NCBI RefSeq assembly: GCF_000010185.1
Contig: NC_010376.1
Coordinates: 744,001-808,000, forward strand
Source of the DNA: Finegoldia magna ATCC 29328
Lineage (GTDB): Bacteria > Bacillota > Clostridia > Tissierellales > Peptoniphilaceae
Reading direction: 5' to 3'
DNA: 64,000 nt
Part shown: positions 55,621 through 64,000 of the stretch, piece after piece
How positions within the stretch are numbered: position 1 is the first letter of the stretch
Layout: every line of letters starts with the position of its first letter
Position numbers and translations under genes: made by a program
Notes under the pieces: model-generated
What the model was told of the DNA's origin: nothing
Database searches by the model: none
The model's input: only the letters and a program-made list of their open reading frames with translations

Positions 55621-56324
55621 TGGATAAAGACTACATCAAGACACAAGCGATTGTACTAGAACATATTGTTTATGGAGAAAACTCTATAATATTAAATGTT
55701 TTTAGTAAAGAAGAAGGTATTATTGGTATTTTTATCAATAATATTAATTCTATGAAGTCAATTATTGAATTTAACGTTTTATCAGTGAATGATTTTACTT
55801 TAAAAAAAGGAAATCAATTCTACTACTTGGTAGATTATGATTTGATTAATTCTAACTTCAATATTAGAACTAATTACAGATCAGAATTATTTAGCTTAGT
55901 AATTGTCGATTTAATTAAGTCGATTTTTTATAATGAAGTTTGCAATGAAAAAGTATATGCCTTGATTTTAAAAACAGTAATATTCTTATCCAAATATTCT
56001 GAAGATCAATACGCTTTAATAAATGCGTTTATTTTGAAACTTGTATCATATCTTGGATATCAACCTAGTATGTTTTATCAAAATAGTCACAATAGGTTTT
56101 ATTTAGATGGTGGATTTGTAGATTCTGATGGAGAATACTATCAAATTGATAATTTGCATGCAAAGTATATGATATACTTAATGAAAAATAGATATGATGA
56201 TATAATTAATAAAAAGTATGAATCAATAAATGAGAATGAAATTTTAAAGATTTTGCTAAAATACACGATGAACAATTTTGGAATAGAATATTTAGGGTCA
56301 TTAGGTTACCTTGAATATTTGTAA
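55620..56324 (+). CDS. recO: DNA repair protein RecO
   Basis: The 234-residue RecO helps load RecA on SSB-coated DNA. It has an N-terminal OB fold (IKTQAIVLEHIVYGENSIIL, FSKEEGIIGIF) and a helical C-terminal domain with LKLVSYLGYQPS. The zinc Cys residues of some RecO proteins are absent. The TAATG overlap with era supports coupling. The glyS-like gene follows after 9 bases. Confidence 0.92.
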   Translation: MDKDYIKTQAIVLEHIVYGENSIILNVFSKEEGIIGIFINNINSMKSIIEFNVLSVNDFTLKKGNQFYYLVDYDLINSNFNIRTNYRSELFSLVIVDLIKSIFYNEVCNEKVYALILKTVIFLSKYSEDQYALINAFILKLVSYLGYQPSMFYQNSHNRFYLDGGFVDSDGEYYQIDNLHAKYMIYLMKNRYDDIINKKYESINENEILKILLKYTMNNFGIEYLGSLGYLEYL

Positions 56325-56333
56325 GGAGAAATA

Positions 56334-58022
56334 ATGCACAACTTATTAATTGATATAGTGACTAAGAATATACCTAATGACTTTATTGGATTTATAAATA
56401 GATCACTTTACGAAAAAATAAGAAAAGAATTTAAAAAACTTCAATTACTATATTCAAATATAGATTTGGATACAATAAAAGATCATTTTTTTATTTATGT
56501 TACTAGCATAGAAAATACCAAATACACGCTAGAAGATTACGAAACCATAATAATTAATGCAATTGATTCTATAAATTTTAAATATAAATATAATCACGAG
56601 AGTTTATCATTTAAAGAGTCTATTTTGCAAATAAAAATTTTTAATGAAGAACAGCATAAAACAATAAATTTTAATGATGTTGATGAAAATAAGAATAACG
56701 AATTAGTTAATTCTTCTACTTTTAACGATTTTTCCTCTGCGTTATTGAAAAATGAAATTATATTGAAAAAAGACCAGAGACTAGAATCTTTTGAAAAAAG
56801 TGCTAATAAACTTGCAAGAGCTAACGGATGCTCAATAATTAATAATAAGAGCATAATGAATGAATATGCTAATAAGTTTGATTATCCTGTAAGTGTAGAA
56901 GGTTCATTCGACGAAAAATATCTATGCATTGATAAATCAATACTATATACAGTTTTAATGGAAAATTTTAAGGTATTACCAATGGAATTTGAAAATGGAA
57001 ATAGTTCTAACTTTTTTGTCTATGCTAAAAATAAAAATTCCGAAGACTCTCGAGTTTTGTGTGCTGAAATTAATAATAAATTGGAAGAAATAAATAATTT
57101 GATAACTAAAAAGTCAGATAAAAAACTTGAAGATTTTGTAGAAGATTTAAAAAACGTTACTTATATTAATAATTATGGTAACTTTTATGATAAAACACAA
57201 AGACTAATAAAAATATCTCCTGAATTATGTAAGATGCTTTCGGTTAGCGAAGAAACAGTTAATTCTGTAAACAGAATTTCATTTCTGTGTAAAGCAGATA
57301 AAGCAACAGAAATTGTTAAAAAGTGTCCTTACTTACATGGATTAATTGGTAGATTGTATGCTAAGTCTGATGGAGAAGAAAATATTGTTTATGATGGTGT
57401 TTATGAGCATATTAAACCAAGATTTATATCTGAAAGTATTCCAAATTCAACAGCGGCTAGAATTGTAGCAATTTCTGATAAAATGGAATATGTTATGTCT
57501 TACATAATATCAAGCAGTGACGAAAATTTTAAATATAATTACAAGCTAAGAAAAACTATTACATCGGTGATATCTATTATTCTCAAATCAGAATTGGATT
57601 TTAATTTAAGTGATTTTATTACTAAAATTTTATATGTATTTTTACAAGATAAAGGTATAGTAGATTATGAATATTTTGAGAAAAGTATAAAAGAAATTAT
57701 TCTTGATGTTTACAGAGACGAATGCATAAAATCAGGGTATGATTTTGATGAAATTGATGTGATTAATTATGCTAATTTAAATATTTTTAAATTAAATCGT
57801 TTATTGACAAACTTACATGAAATAAATTCAAAATATAATGGTAAATTAATGTTACAGATTCAAAAAATGCTAGAGGTAAATTGTAATGAGTGTAAGTATA
57901 CACCGATGGAATTAGATAGCAATAATTTGTGTGATATGTTTGAAAGATTATCAAAATGCTCTGATGAAGATTTGGCTTTTTATAAATTAATTTTTAAAGG
58001 TGTATTTAATAAATTAAATTAA
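56334..58022 (+). CDS. Degenerate glycyl-tRNA synthetase beta-subunit-like protein, no alpha subunit
   Basis: The 562-residue protein aligns along its length with bacterial GlyS: LLIDIVTKNIPNDFI at the N-terminus (GlyS LLxEIGTEExPA), YPVSVEGSFDEKYLCID mid-protein, CKADKATEIVKKCPYLHGL with GRLYAKSDGEE and YEHIKPRF in the HD-like region (about 315-385), and YKLRKTITSVISIIL. It is about 120 residues shorter than normal GlyS. The missing part is roughly the stretch before the GSF motif, and the TPRRLA motif is not recognisable. Gene order era-recO-X-ppsR matches era-recO-glyQ-glyS-ppsR with glyQ deleted. GGAG precedes the ATG. It is probably not a working GlyRS subunit; its present role is unknown. 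Confidence 0.82.
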   Translation: MHNLLIDIVTKNIPNDFIGFINRSLYEKIRKEFKKLQLLYSNIDLDTIKDHFFIYVTSIENTKYTLEDYETIIINAIDSINFKYKYNHESLSFKESILQIKIFNEEQHKTINFNDVDENKNNELVNSSTFNDFSSALLKNEIILKKDQRLESFEKSANKLARANGCSIINNKSIMNEYANKFDYPVSVEGSFDEKYLCIDKSILYTVLMENFKVLPMEFENGNSSNFFVYAKNKNSEDSRVLCAEINNKLEEINNLITKKSDKKLEDFVEDLKNVTYINNYGNFYDKTQRLIKISPELCKMLSVSEETVNSVNRISFLCKADKATEIVKKCPYLHGLIGRLYAKSDGEENIVYDGVYEHIKPRFISESIPNSTAARIVAISDKMEYVMSYIISSSDENFKYNYKLRKTITSVISIILKSELDFNLSDFITKILYVFLQDKGIVDYEYFEKSIKEIILDVYRDECIKSGYDFDEIDVINYANLNIFKLNRLLTNLHEINSKYNGKLMLQIQKMLEVNCNECKYTPMELDSNNLCDMFERLSKCSDEDLAFYKLIFKGVFNKLN

Positions 58023-58032
58023 GGAGAATGTT

Positions 58033-58830
58033 ATGAATAAAACTATATTAGTTATTTCTGATTCTACAGGAGAGACAGCAAATCAAGTTTTGGATGCTGT
58101 GAAAGTTCATTTTGATATTACAGATGTTGATATAAAAAAATTCTCAAAAATTAATAAAAAAGAACAAATTGATGAAATACTAGATGATATTAAAGGAGAT
58201 ATATTAATATTTTCTACGATTGTAGATCGAGAATTATTAGATTACTTGATTGAAAAAACAGAAATGAATGAATCAATTTATCTAGTAGACGTTTTATCAT
58301 ATCCTATGCTAATTTCAAGTAAATTTTTCGGGCAACAACCTAGATTTGATGTTGGATTAAATAGAAAAGTTGACCAAGAATACCTTGAGAAAATGGAAGC
58401 ATTAGAATTTGCAGTAAAATATGATGATTGTAAGGATAAATTTGGTATATTAAAAGCAGATATTATATTAATTGGGGTTTCAAGAACCTCAAAGACACCT
58501 TTAAGTTTAAATTTAGCATTTAAAAACTATAAAGTTTGTAATATTCCTATTTTACCGGAAGTTGAAGTTCCTTCAGAATTATATAAAGTAGATAATAAAA
58601 AGATTATTGGTTTAATAATTGATTCTGACAAGCTTAATAACATTAGGGAAGATAGAATGGCCAAAATTGGTTTACAATTAGGTTATTCAGATGATTTCAG
58701 GATTGAAAAAGAGCTTGAATATGCAAAAAAAATTATGAACAAAATAGGATGTAAAATAATTAATGTGACAGATAAAACAATCGATGAAACATCTAATGAA
58801 ATAATTTCGTATATTGATAAATATAAGTAA
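58033..58830 (+). CDS. ppsR: Pyruvate, phosphate dikinase / PEP synthase regulatory protein (DUF299)
   Basis: The 265-residue bifunctional kinase-pyrophosphorylase turns pyruvate phosphate dikinase or PEP synthase off and on by ADP-dependent Thr phosphorylation. It has the N-terminal ISDSTGETANQVLDAV, the P-loop GVSRTSKTPLSLNLA, and a C-terminal RIEKELEYAKKIM. AAGGAG precedes the ATG. It lies 10 bases after the glyS-like gene. The target dikinase is not in the window. Confidence 0.93.
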   Translation: MNKTILVISDSTGETANQVLDAVKVHFDITDVDIKKFSKINKKEQIDEILDDIKGDILIFSTIVDRELLDYLIEKTEMNESIYLVDVLSYPMLISSKFFGQQPRFDVGLNRKVDQEYLEKMEALEFAVKYDDCKDKFGILKADIILIGVSRTSKTPLSLNLAFKNYKVCNIPILPEVEVPSELYKVDNKKIIGLIIDSDKLNNIREDRMAKIGLQLGYSDDFRIEKELEYAKKIMNKIGCKIINVTDKTIDETSNEIISYIDKYK

Positions 58831-58835
58831 AATTT

Positions 58836-58866
58836 AAGTTCTCATTTTTTGAGAGCTTTTTTGTTT
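58836..58866 (+). terminator. Rho-independent terminator after ppsR
   Basis: AAGTTCTCA (58836-58844) pairs with TGAGAGCTT (58850-58858) with one G-U, followed by a T run. Confidence 0.85.
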
Positions 58867-58889
58867 TAGATATTAAATTATGATAAAAT
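58861..58889 (+). promoter_or_regulatory. Promoter of the pseudokinase-phosphatase pair
   Basis: TTGTTT (58861-58866) and extended -10 TGATAAAAT (hexamer 58884-58889) are 17 bases apart. The -35 overlaps the end of the upstream terminator. Confidence 0.6.
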
Positions 58890-58913
58890 ATTAGGAGAAT
58901 ACTGGAGGCTAAT

Positions 58914-60347
58914 GTGGAGAATAATAGATACGAAATTCAAAGAAAAATAAATGAAGACGAATTTTCTACGACATTTAAAGCATATGATAAAAAATTAAAT
59001 AGATATCTTTGTTTAAAAGAATATCACGACAAAAACTATTTTGAAAATTTAACAAATGATTTAAAATACTTATCAAATCTACATCACCCAAATATTCTTG
59101 AAATGTATGATTTAATAAATTCTAGTAATAAGTGCTACTTAACTTACGAAATTTTTGATGGGATATCCCTAGATATTCTATTCGAAAGAAAAAGAGTATC
59201 GGAATCATTTCTATTAGATGTTTTAAAAAAAATATTACTTTCGCTTATTTACTCTGAAAATAATGGCATATTTTTAGGAAATTTAAGAATTTATAATATG
59301 ATTGTAGATGAGAATGATAATTTCAAGATTGATATTTTCAAAAACTTTAATGGAGAACACTTTGGTGATAGTACAGCCCAATTAAGATTTAACATAACAC
59401 TACTATTAGAGATTTTAGAAGAATCTAATATTGATATTGTTAATAGTAACCTAAATAATTTTTATCAAAAACTAAGAAATTACACTTTTAATGATACACA
59501 AAGTATAATGAAAGATTTAAATGAAATTAATTATAATAAAATGCCAAGTTCAAATAATGAGTCAATTGATAATACTATAAAACTAGACTTGAAAAATGAA
59601 CACGAGAAAAATATGTCATATAAAATAGATGAAAATATATTCGAAGAAGAAATAAAGAATAAAAAGAAATCGCATAATTATCTCAAATATTTTTTAGTTT
59701 ATTTTACATCTGTATTATTAGCTTTTTTTGCTGCAGCAGCAATTATTTTTTATTATAATTCGAGACCGAAAGCACCTGATTATGTTGGAAAAAATTTAAT
59801 GCTAGCTGTTGATCAAGCTACTGCAAATAACATAGAATTGGTAGTAGATAAGTCAGTTAGTGTTGATAAGTCAAACTATAATAAATATGTTGTCATAGGA
59901 CAAAGTCCTAAAGTAGGAGAAAAACTGTTATTTAAGAAAAAAATAAAAGTAGAACTTGGGTTAGAAAAAGAAAACACAATGATTAACCTAATAGGTTTAA
60001 ATTTGAAAAAAGCGAAGAAAGAACTATCTAATTTAGGTTTAAATGTTAAGAAAGTTAGATACAAAAAAAGTACCGTATATGATGAAGGTCTTATTATTGA
60101 CCAAAGTATTGAAGCAGGCAGAAAAATCCAGAATGGAGATTTTGTTACGATAACTGTAAGTTCTGGTAAAATAAAAAGGAAAGAAACTGTCGATGATGAA
60201 TATACTCCACCAGAGGAAAATGAAAGACCTAATGAAGATGAAAATGATAATTCTAGTGTAGATAATAATGATTCTAATTCAAATAATAATCAAGAATCTA
60301 ATAATGAAAATACTAGAAAAAACGACAATAGTAACAGCGGGGAATAA
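58914..60347 (+). CDS. PASTA-domain membrane pseudokinase (PrkC/StkP-like)
   Basis: The 477-residue protein has a kinase-like domain (1-about 200), one transmembrane helix (about 258-281), two PASTA domains (about 288-430) and an Asn/Glu/Asp-rich tail. Lys35 (LCLKEY), LHHPNIL and Asn128 remain, but the glycine loop is lost (INEDEFSTTF), HRD is Leu121-Gly122-Asn123 and DFG is replaced (KIDIFKNF, 138-145). The C-lobe is short. Catalysis is therefore unlikely; it may be a wall-fragment sensor or scaffold. GTG start behind TGGAGG. The PP2C gene follows one base later. Confidence 0.85.
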   Translation: MENNRYEIQRKINEDEFSTTFKAYDKKLNRYLCLKEYHDKNYFENLTNDLKYLSNLHHPNILEMYDLINSSNKCYLTYEIFDGISLDILFERKRVSESFLLDVLKKILLSLIYSENNGIFLGNLRIYNMIVDENDNFKIDIFKNFNGEHFGDSTAQLRFNITLLLEILEESNIDIVNSNLNNFYQKLRNYTFNDTQSIMKDLNEINYNKMPSSNNESIDNTIKLDLKNEHEKNMSYKIDENIFEEEIKNKKKSHNYLKYFLVYFTSVLLAFFAAAAIIFYYNSRPKAPDYVGKNLMLAVDQATANNIELVVDKSVSVDKSNYNKYVVIGQSPKVGEKLLFKKKIKVELGLEKENTMINLIGLNLKKAKKELSNLGLNVKKVRYKKSTVYDEGLIIDQSIEAGRKIQNGDFVTITVSSGKIKRKETVDDEYTPPEENERPNEDENDNSSVDNNDSNSNNNQESNNENTRKNDNSNSGE

Positions 60348-60348
60348 T

Positions 60349-61023
60349 ATGGAGTATTTTTCGATTTCATATAAGGGTGATTTTAGAGATAAAAACGAAG
60401 ATTACTATAAAAACGAAGCATTTAAAGATACTCAAATATTTTTAATTGCAGATGGCATGGGTGGATGTGAATATGGTGAAAAAGCATCTGAAATCGCAGT
60501 AGAAGAGTTTTTAATTTGTTTTAAAAATCACTTCGAAGAAGAACTTAGCATGAAGGATTTGATTTATGGCTCAATTCATCATGCAGGTTATAAAATTTTA
60601 GATTTTTCAAATTCAAACAATTGCCCAAACAATATAGGAACAACATTCTTAGCCACTATTATTAGAGAAAACACAATGTATCTATTTAATATTGGAGATA
60701 GTAGAGCTTATTTACAAAATGAATATGGTTTTTATCAAATTTCAAAAGATCATGTTGTAAAAAACAATGAAAATCTTAAAAATGCCATAACCAGAGGGCT
60801 TGGTTTTAGGAGTATGGATAAACCCGATTATATTATTAAGGAACTAAGCTCTGATGATCAAATACTAATGGCTACTGATGGTTTTTATAAATTTATTGAT
60901 AAAAGCAATATTCAATTTATTTTGAAATCAAACTTAAGCGTAAAAGAAAAATGCAATAAATTATTAGAGGATGTAATTAATAAATCTGATGATAACATTA
61001 CAATTACATTGATTAAAATATAG
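60349..61023 (+). CDS. PP2C-family Ser/Thr phosphatase
   Basis: The 224-residue phosphatase has intact metal motifs: GDFRDKNEDYY, IADGMGGCEYGEKASEIA, IGTTFLATII, FNIGDSRAYL, ISKDHVV, LMATDGFYKF and DDNITITLI. PrpC/Stp-type enzymes reverse PASTA kinase phosphorylation. The ATG at 60349, one base after the upstream stop, is chosen because GGGGA lies 6 bases before it and the PP2C fold starts there. Gene order is kinase then phosphatase, the reverse of the common prpC-prkC order, and rsgA/rpe do not follow. Confidence 0.92.
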   Translation: MEYFSISYKGDFRDKNEDYYKNEAFKDTQIFLIADGMGGCEYGEKASEIAVEEFLICFKNHFEEELSMKDLIYGSIHHAGYKILDFSNSNNCPNNIGTTFLATIIRENTMYLFNIGDSRAYLQNEYGFYQISKDHVVKNNENLKNAITRGLGFRSMDKPDYIIKELSSDDQILMATDGFYKFIDKSNIQFILKSNLSVKEKCNKLLEDVINKSDDNITITLIKI

Positions 61024-61032
61024 AATTTATTT

Positions 61033-61064
61033 ATAAGCTATCGAGTATCGATGGCTTATATTTT
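61033..61064 (+). terminator. Hairpin after the PP2C gene
   Basis: ATAAGCTATCGA (61033-61044) pairs with TCGATGGCTTAT (61048-61059) with one G-U pair, followed by ATTTTAT. The T run is weak, so some readthrough to miaB is likely. Confidence 0.6.
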
Positions 61065-61079
61065 ATAAAGGAGATATAA

Positions 61080-62465
61080 ATGGAAGAAAATAACGATAAA
61101 TTAGCCACAAATTCTTATGTTAATTTATTTATAAATAGACACGAACACGCTCCAACCTATTCGATAATTACTCATGGTTGTCAAATGAATGAACATGATT
61201 CTGAAAAAATAAAAACATTATTAGAAAATATGGGATTTGAAAAATCTGATGAAAAATTAGATGCAGATTTCATAATTTTCAATACTTGCTTAGTAAGAGA
61301 AAATGCAGAGATGAAGGTTTATGGACAACTTGGAGCATTAAAAAATTTAAAAAGAGAGAATCCAGATATGCTTATAGCTGTATGTGGCTGTATGATGCAA
61401 ACTGGTCCTGCGCGCGATATCATTAGAGAAAAGTATCCACAAGTGGATATAGTATTTGGAGTAAATAACATAAATTCATTACCTTATCTTATAGATAGAC
61501 ATCTAAGCAGTGGAAAATTAGTTGTAGATATTGAAAGAAAAGATGATATTGATGAAGACATCACTATTAAAAGAGATAATGAATATGTTGGATATGTAAA
61601 TATAATGACTGGATGCAATAATTTTTGTACTTATTGCATAGTTCCATACGCAAGAGGTAGGGAGCAAAGTAGATCTGTTGAAAGTATATTATCTGAAGTG
61701 AAAAGAATGGTAGATCAAGGATATAAAGATATAACTCTACTAGGACAGAATGTAAATTCATACGGTAAAACACTTGAAAATCCTGTTACTTTTACAGAGT
61801 TATTAACGAAGGTTAATGATGTTGAAGGACTTGAGAGATTAAGATTTTTAACAAGTCATCCAAAAGATATTTCTGATGAATTAATTGAAGCAATGGGTAA
61901 ATTAGATAAAGTTTGCGAAAACATTCATTTACCATTTCAAGCAGGATCAAATTCGGTTTTAGAAAGAATGCACAGAAGATATACAAAAGAATCTTACTTA
62001 GAAAAGGTAGAGAAATTAAAGAAAAGTGTAAAAGGAATTACTTTTTCAACGGATATTATAGTAGGATTTCCAGGAGAAACTGAAGAAGATTTCCAAGACA
62101 CTTTAGATGTAGTTAGAAAAGTTGGTTATGAACAAGCTTTTACATTTAAATATAATAGAAGACCTGGAACAAAGGCAGATTTGTTTGAAGATCAAGTTGA
62201 TGAAGATGTAAAACAAGATAGACTAGAAAGACTTTTAGATGTTGCTTATCCGATTTTTTACGAGAAAAACAAATCTTATCTTGGAACTATACAAGAAGTA
62301 TTAATTGAAGGAGAAAGTAAGAATAATCCAGAAGTCATGACTGGCAGAACTAGAACATTCAAATTGGTAAATGTTAAATGTGATAAATCTTATATTGGTA
62401 AATTAGTAAATACGAAAATTGTAGATTTCAATTCTTTTGCATTAACTGGGGAAATGGTGGATTAA
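61080..62465 (+). CDS. miaB: tRNA-2-methylthio-N6-dimethylallyladenosine synthase
   Basis: The 461-residue radical-SAM methylthiotransferase modifies A37 of tRNAs. The N-terminal cluster uses Cys of THGCQMNEHDSE, FNTCLVRENA and VCGCMMQTG. The radical SAM motif is CNNFCTYCIVPYARGREQSR. A C-terminal TRAM domain ends with the last ~65 residues. GGAG precedes the ATG. mutS follows after one base, the conserved miaB-mutS order of firmicutes. Confidence 0.97.
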   Translation: MEENNDKLATNSYVNLFINRHEHAPTYSIITHGCQMNEHDSEKIKTLLENMGFEKSDEKLDADFIIFNTCLVRENAEMKVYGQLGALKNLKRENPDMLIAVCGCMMQTGPARDIIREKYPQVDIVFGVNNINSLPYLIDRHLSSGKLVVDIERKDDIDEDITIKRDNEYVGYVNIMTGCNNFCTYCIVPYARGREQSRSVESILSEVKRMVDQGYKDITLLGQNVNSYGKTLENPVTFTELLTKVNDVEGLERLRFLTSHPKDISDELIEAMGKLDKVCENIHLPFQAGSNSVLERMHRRYTKESYLEKVEKLKKSVKGITFSTDIIVGFPGETEEDFQDTLDVVRKVGYEQAFTFKYNRRPGTKADLFEDQVDEDVKQDRLERLLDVAYPIFYEKNKSYLGTIQEVLIEGESKNNPEVMTGRTRTFKLVNVKCDKSYIGKLVNTKIVDFNSFALTGEMVD

Positions 62466-62466
62466 A

Positions 62467-64000
62467 ATGGCTTATACTCCTATGATTAAACAATATAAAG
62501 AAATAAAAGAACAAAACAAAGATTGTATATTATTTTTTAGATTAGGAGATTTTTATGAAATGTTCTTTGATGATGCTTTGATCGCATCCAAAGAGCTTGA
62601 AATTGTTTTGACACAAAGGGATTGTGGAGAAAATAAAAAATGTCCAATGTGTGGTATTCCTTATCATGTGAGTGATGTATATATTAACAAATTAGTCTCA
62701 AAAGGATATAAGGTTGCTATATGTGAGCAATTAGAAGATCCCAAATTAGTTAAAGGTCTAGTAAAAAGAGGAATAATTAAGATTTATACTCCAGCTACAG
62801 TAATAGAAAATGAAAATTCTGATACTGGAAACTTTAATTATTTGATGAGTATTTCAAAAAAATCAAATGAGGTAGCTATTTCGTATATAGATATTTCAAC
62901 GGGAGATGTTTCATATACTAATACCACATCTGATGATATTTATAAAATAATTGAAAATGAGATTTCAAAAATTACTCCAAAAGAAATCATATTTAATGAT
63001 CATGAGTTTTCAACTAATTCATTAGAAACAATTGCAAGTAAGTTCTCAATTGTATTGACTACTGTTAATAATGGCACTGATTCTATAGATTTCATTAATA
63101 GCAAGATAACATACGATAATACCAACAGCGAAACAACTAATATTTGTGTTGCTAATTTATTAAAATATGTGTTCAGATATCAGGATGATTTAGTTCATAT
63201 CAATAGTTCTAGAAAATATTATATAAATGAATTTATGGAAATTGATTCTAATAGCGTTATTAATTTAGAAATTCAAAAAAACTTATACACTAATTCTAAA
63301 AATGGTAGTTTGTTTGGAGTATTGAATCATACAAAAACATCAATGGGATCTAGACTATTGCATAGTTATTTAGAAAGACCATTGATGGATAAAGAAGAAA
63401 TTTTGATTAGACAAAATAGAGTTGAAGAAATTTTTGAAGATTATGAGTTATTAGTTAATTTAGAGAATTGCCTAGATGGTATATACGATTTGGATAGACT
63501 TATAGCGAAATTATCATATAAAAGTGCCAATGCCAAGGATTTAATTGCTTTAAAGGTCTCTATTGAAAAGATTCCATATCTGAAAAATCTTTTAAATTGT
63601 AACAAGAAAAACGTACAATTAATAGGAGAAAAATTAGATGATTTACGTGACATATACGATTTGATTGACAAATCAATAGTGGACGATCCTCCGGTAATTT
63701 TGACAGAAGGAAATCTAATAAAACCTAATTTTTCTAATGAATTAGATCAATTGCGTTATAACAGGGTGAATGGAAAAAATGAATTAGTAGAATACGAAAT
63801 GTCTGAAAAAGACAGGTTAGGGATAAAGAATCTAAAAATTGTTTTTAATAAAAAACTTGGATATTTTATCGATGTTACTAAATCTAACTTAAATAAGGTT
63901 GGAGAAGATTACGAAAAAAGACAAACGTTGACTAATTCATCAAGGTTTAAGACAAAACAATTAGAAGCTATAGAATCAAAAATATTAGATTCTGAGGATG
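62467..64000 (+). CDS. mutS: DNA mismatch repair protein MutS, N-terminal 511 residues (runs off window)
   Basis: The frame opens at ATG 62467 and stays open to the last base. Residues 1-about 120 form the mismatch-binding domain: AYTPMIKQYKEIKEQ, then LFFRLGDFYEMFFDDA with the Phe-x-Glu mismatch wedge at FYE, and CGIPYHVSDVYINKLV. The connector and core domains follow (TSMGSRLLHSYLERPL). The ATPase domain is beyond the window. It probably shares the miaB transcript, with GGTGG about 8 bases upstream inside miaB. Confidence 0.96.
   Translation, partial: MAYTPMIKQYKEIKEQNKDCILFFRLGDFYEMFFDDALIASKELEIVLTQRDCGENKKCPMCGIPYHVSDVYINKLVSKGYKVAICEQLEDPKLVKGLVKRGIIKIYTPATVIENENSDTGNFNYLMSISKKSNEVAISYIDISTGDVSYTNTTSDDIYKIIENEISKITPKEIIFNDHEFSTNSLETIASKFSIVLTTVNNGTDSIDFINSKITYDNTNSETTNICVANLLKYVFRYQDDLVHINSSRKYYINEFMEIDSNSVINLEIQKNLYTNSKNGSLFGVLNHTKTSMGSRLLHSYLERPLMDKEEILIRQNRVEEIFEDYELLVNLENCLDGIYDLDRLIAKLSYKSANAKDLIALKVSIEKIPYLKNLLNCNKKNVQLIGEKLDDLRDIYDLIDKSIVDDPPVILTEGNLIKPNFSNELDQLRYNRVNGKNELVEYEMSEKDRLGIKNLKIVFNKKLGYFIDVTKSNLNKVGEDYEKRQTLTNSSRFKTKQLEAIESKILDSED

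Noticed and set aside
1-64000. CRISPR arrays, insertion sequences, phage genes, integrases or rRNA
   Set aside because: No direct-repeat arrays, transposase or integrase motifs were seen, and the composition and gene order look like continuous core chromosome; the repeats noticed were all terminator hairpins.

Overview
The window is a 64 kb chromosomal stretch of a low-GC (roughly one third G+C), Gram-positive type bacterium. Gram-positive markers are PolC, a ThrRS T-box, an infC/L20 leader, MprF, a K+-dependent membrane pyrophosphatase, TmcAL and YdbC/YhaO/YhaN homologues. The gene content suggests an anaerobic Firmicute. I infer a Tissierellia/Peptoniphilaceae coccus such as Finegoldia, but only from general resemblance. 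No phage, insertion sequence, CRISPR array or rRNA operon is visible. The region is core genome, with several degenerate or unusually rearranged members of core families.

Layout. 1-3.3 kb: end of hppA, a CNNM/CBS transporter-like protein and map. 3.3-8 kb: tmcAL on the minus strand, then three poorly characterised genes (macro-domain-like, Zn-dependent phospholipase C-like, unknown), a tRNA-Phe/Gly/Cys operon with a near-consensus promoter, and a GNAT-like/DUF6873 fusion. 8-11.4 kb: hisS, a T-box leader and thrS. 11.5-17.3 kb: a heterodimeric ABC exporter and an MprF-like protein. 17.3-18.6 kb: infC-rpmI-rplT behind an L20-type leader, with infC apparently starting at AUA. 18.6-19.6 kb, minus strand: a 31-residue membrane peptide, recX and a GIY-YIG protein. 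19.7-26.6 kb: ydbC, yhaO/yhaN-like nuclease genes, a metallophosphoesterase, a CYTH protein and topA. 26.6-29.7 kb: rpsB (structured leader), tsf, pyrH, frr. 29.8-35.4 kb: a secreted SH3/NlpC hydrolase, comEA, selD, an atypical response regulator, a cyclophilin and tdk. 35.4-38.5 kb: luxS and rodA (minus), diverging from nfo-nth. 38.5-44.2 kb: pyrB-I-C-F-K-D-E. 44.2-52.2 kb: uppS-cdsA-rseP-ispG-polC. 52.2-58.8 kb: phoH-ybeY-dgk/PAP2-cdd-era-recO-(glyS-like)-ppsR. 58.9-64 kb: a PASTA pseudokinase, a PP2C phosphatase, miaB and the first part of mutS.

How the genes work together. The pyr cluster covers aspartate transcarbamoylation to UMP, and pyrH and tdk/cdd add kinase and salvage steps. uppS, cdsA, rseP, rodA and the Dgk/PAP2 fusion serve lipid-carrier and envelope synthesis. 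The ABC exporter plus MprF pair is a plausible cationic-peptide defence module. nfo, nth, recO, recX, mutS, yhaO/N and polC cover DNA repair and replication.

Most interesting points. (1) A shortened, motif-degenerate glycyl-tRNA synthetase beta subunit sits exactly where glyQ-glyS normally lie between recO and ppsR, but glyQ is gone. (2) A PASTA receptor kinase has lost its HRD, DFG and glycine-loop residues but keeps a partner PP2C phosphatase with all its motifs. (3) infC has an AUA start. (4) rpsB has a structured leader I cannot assign to a known class. (5) An orphan OmpR-type regulator has a broken phosphorylation pocket. (6) dxr is missing from the uppS-cdsA-rseP-ispG operon. All identifications come from reading motifs and gene order; no database search was run.
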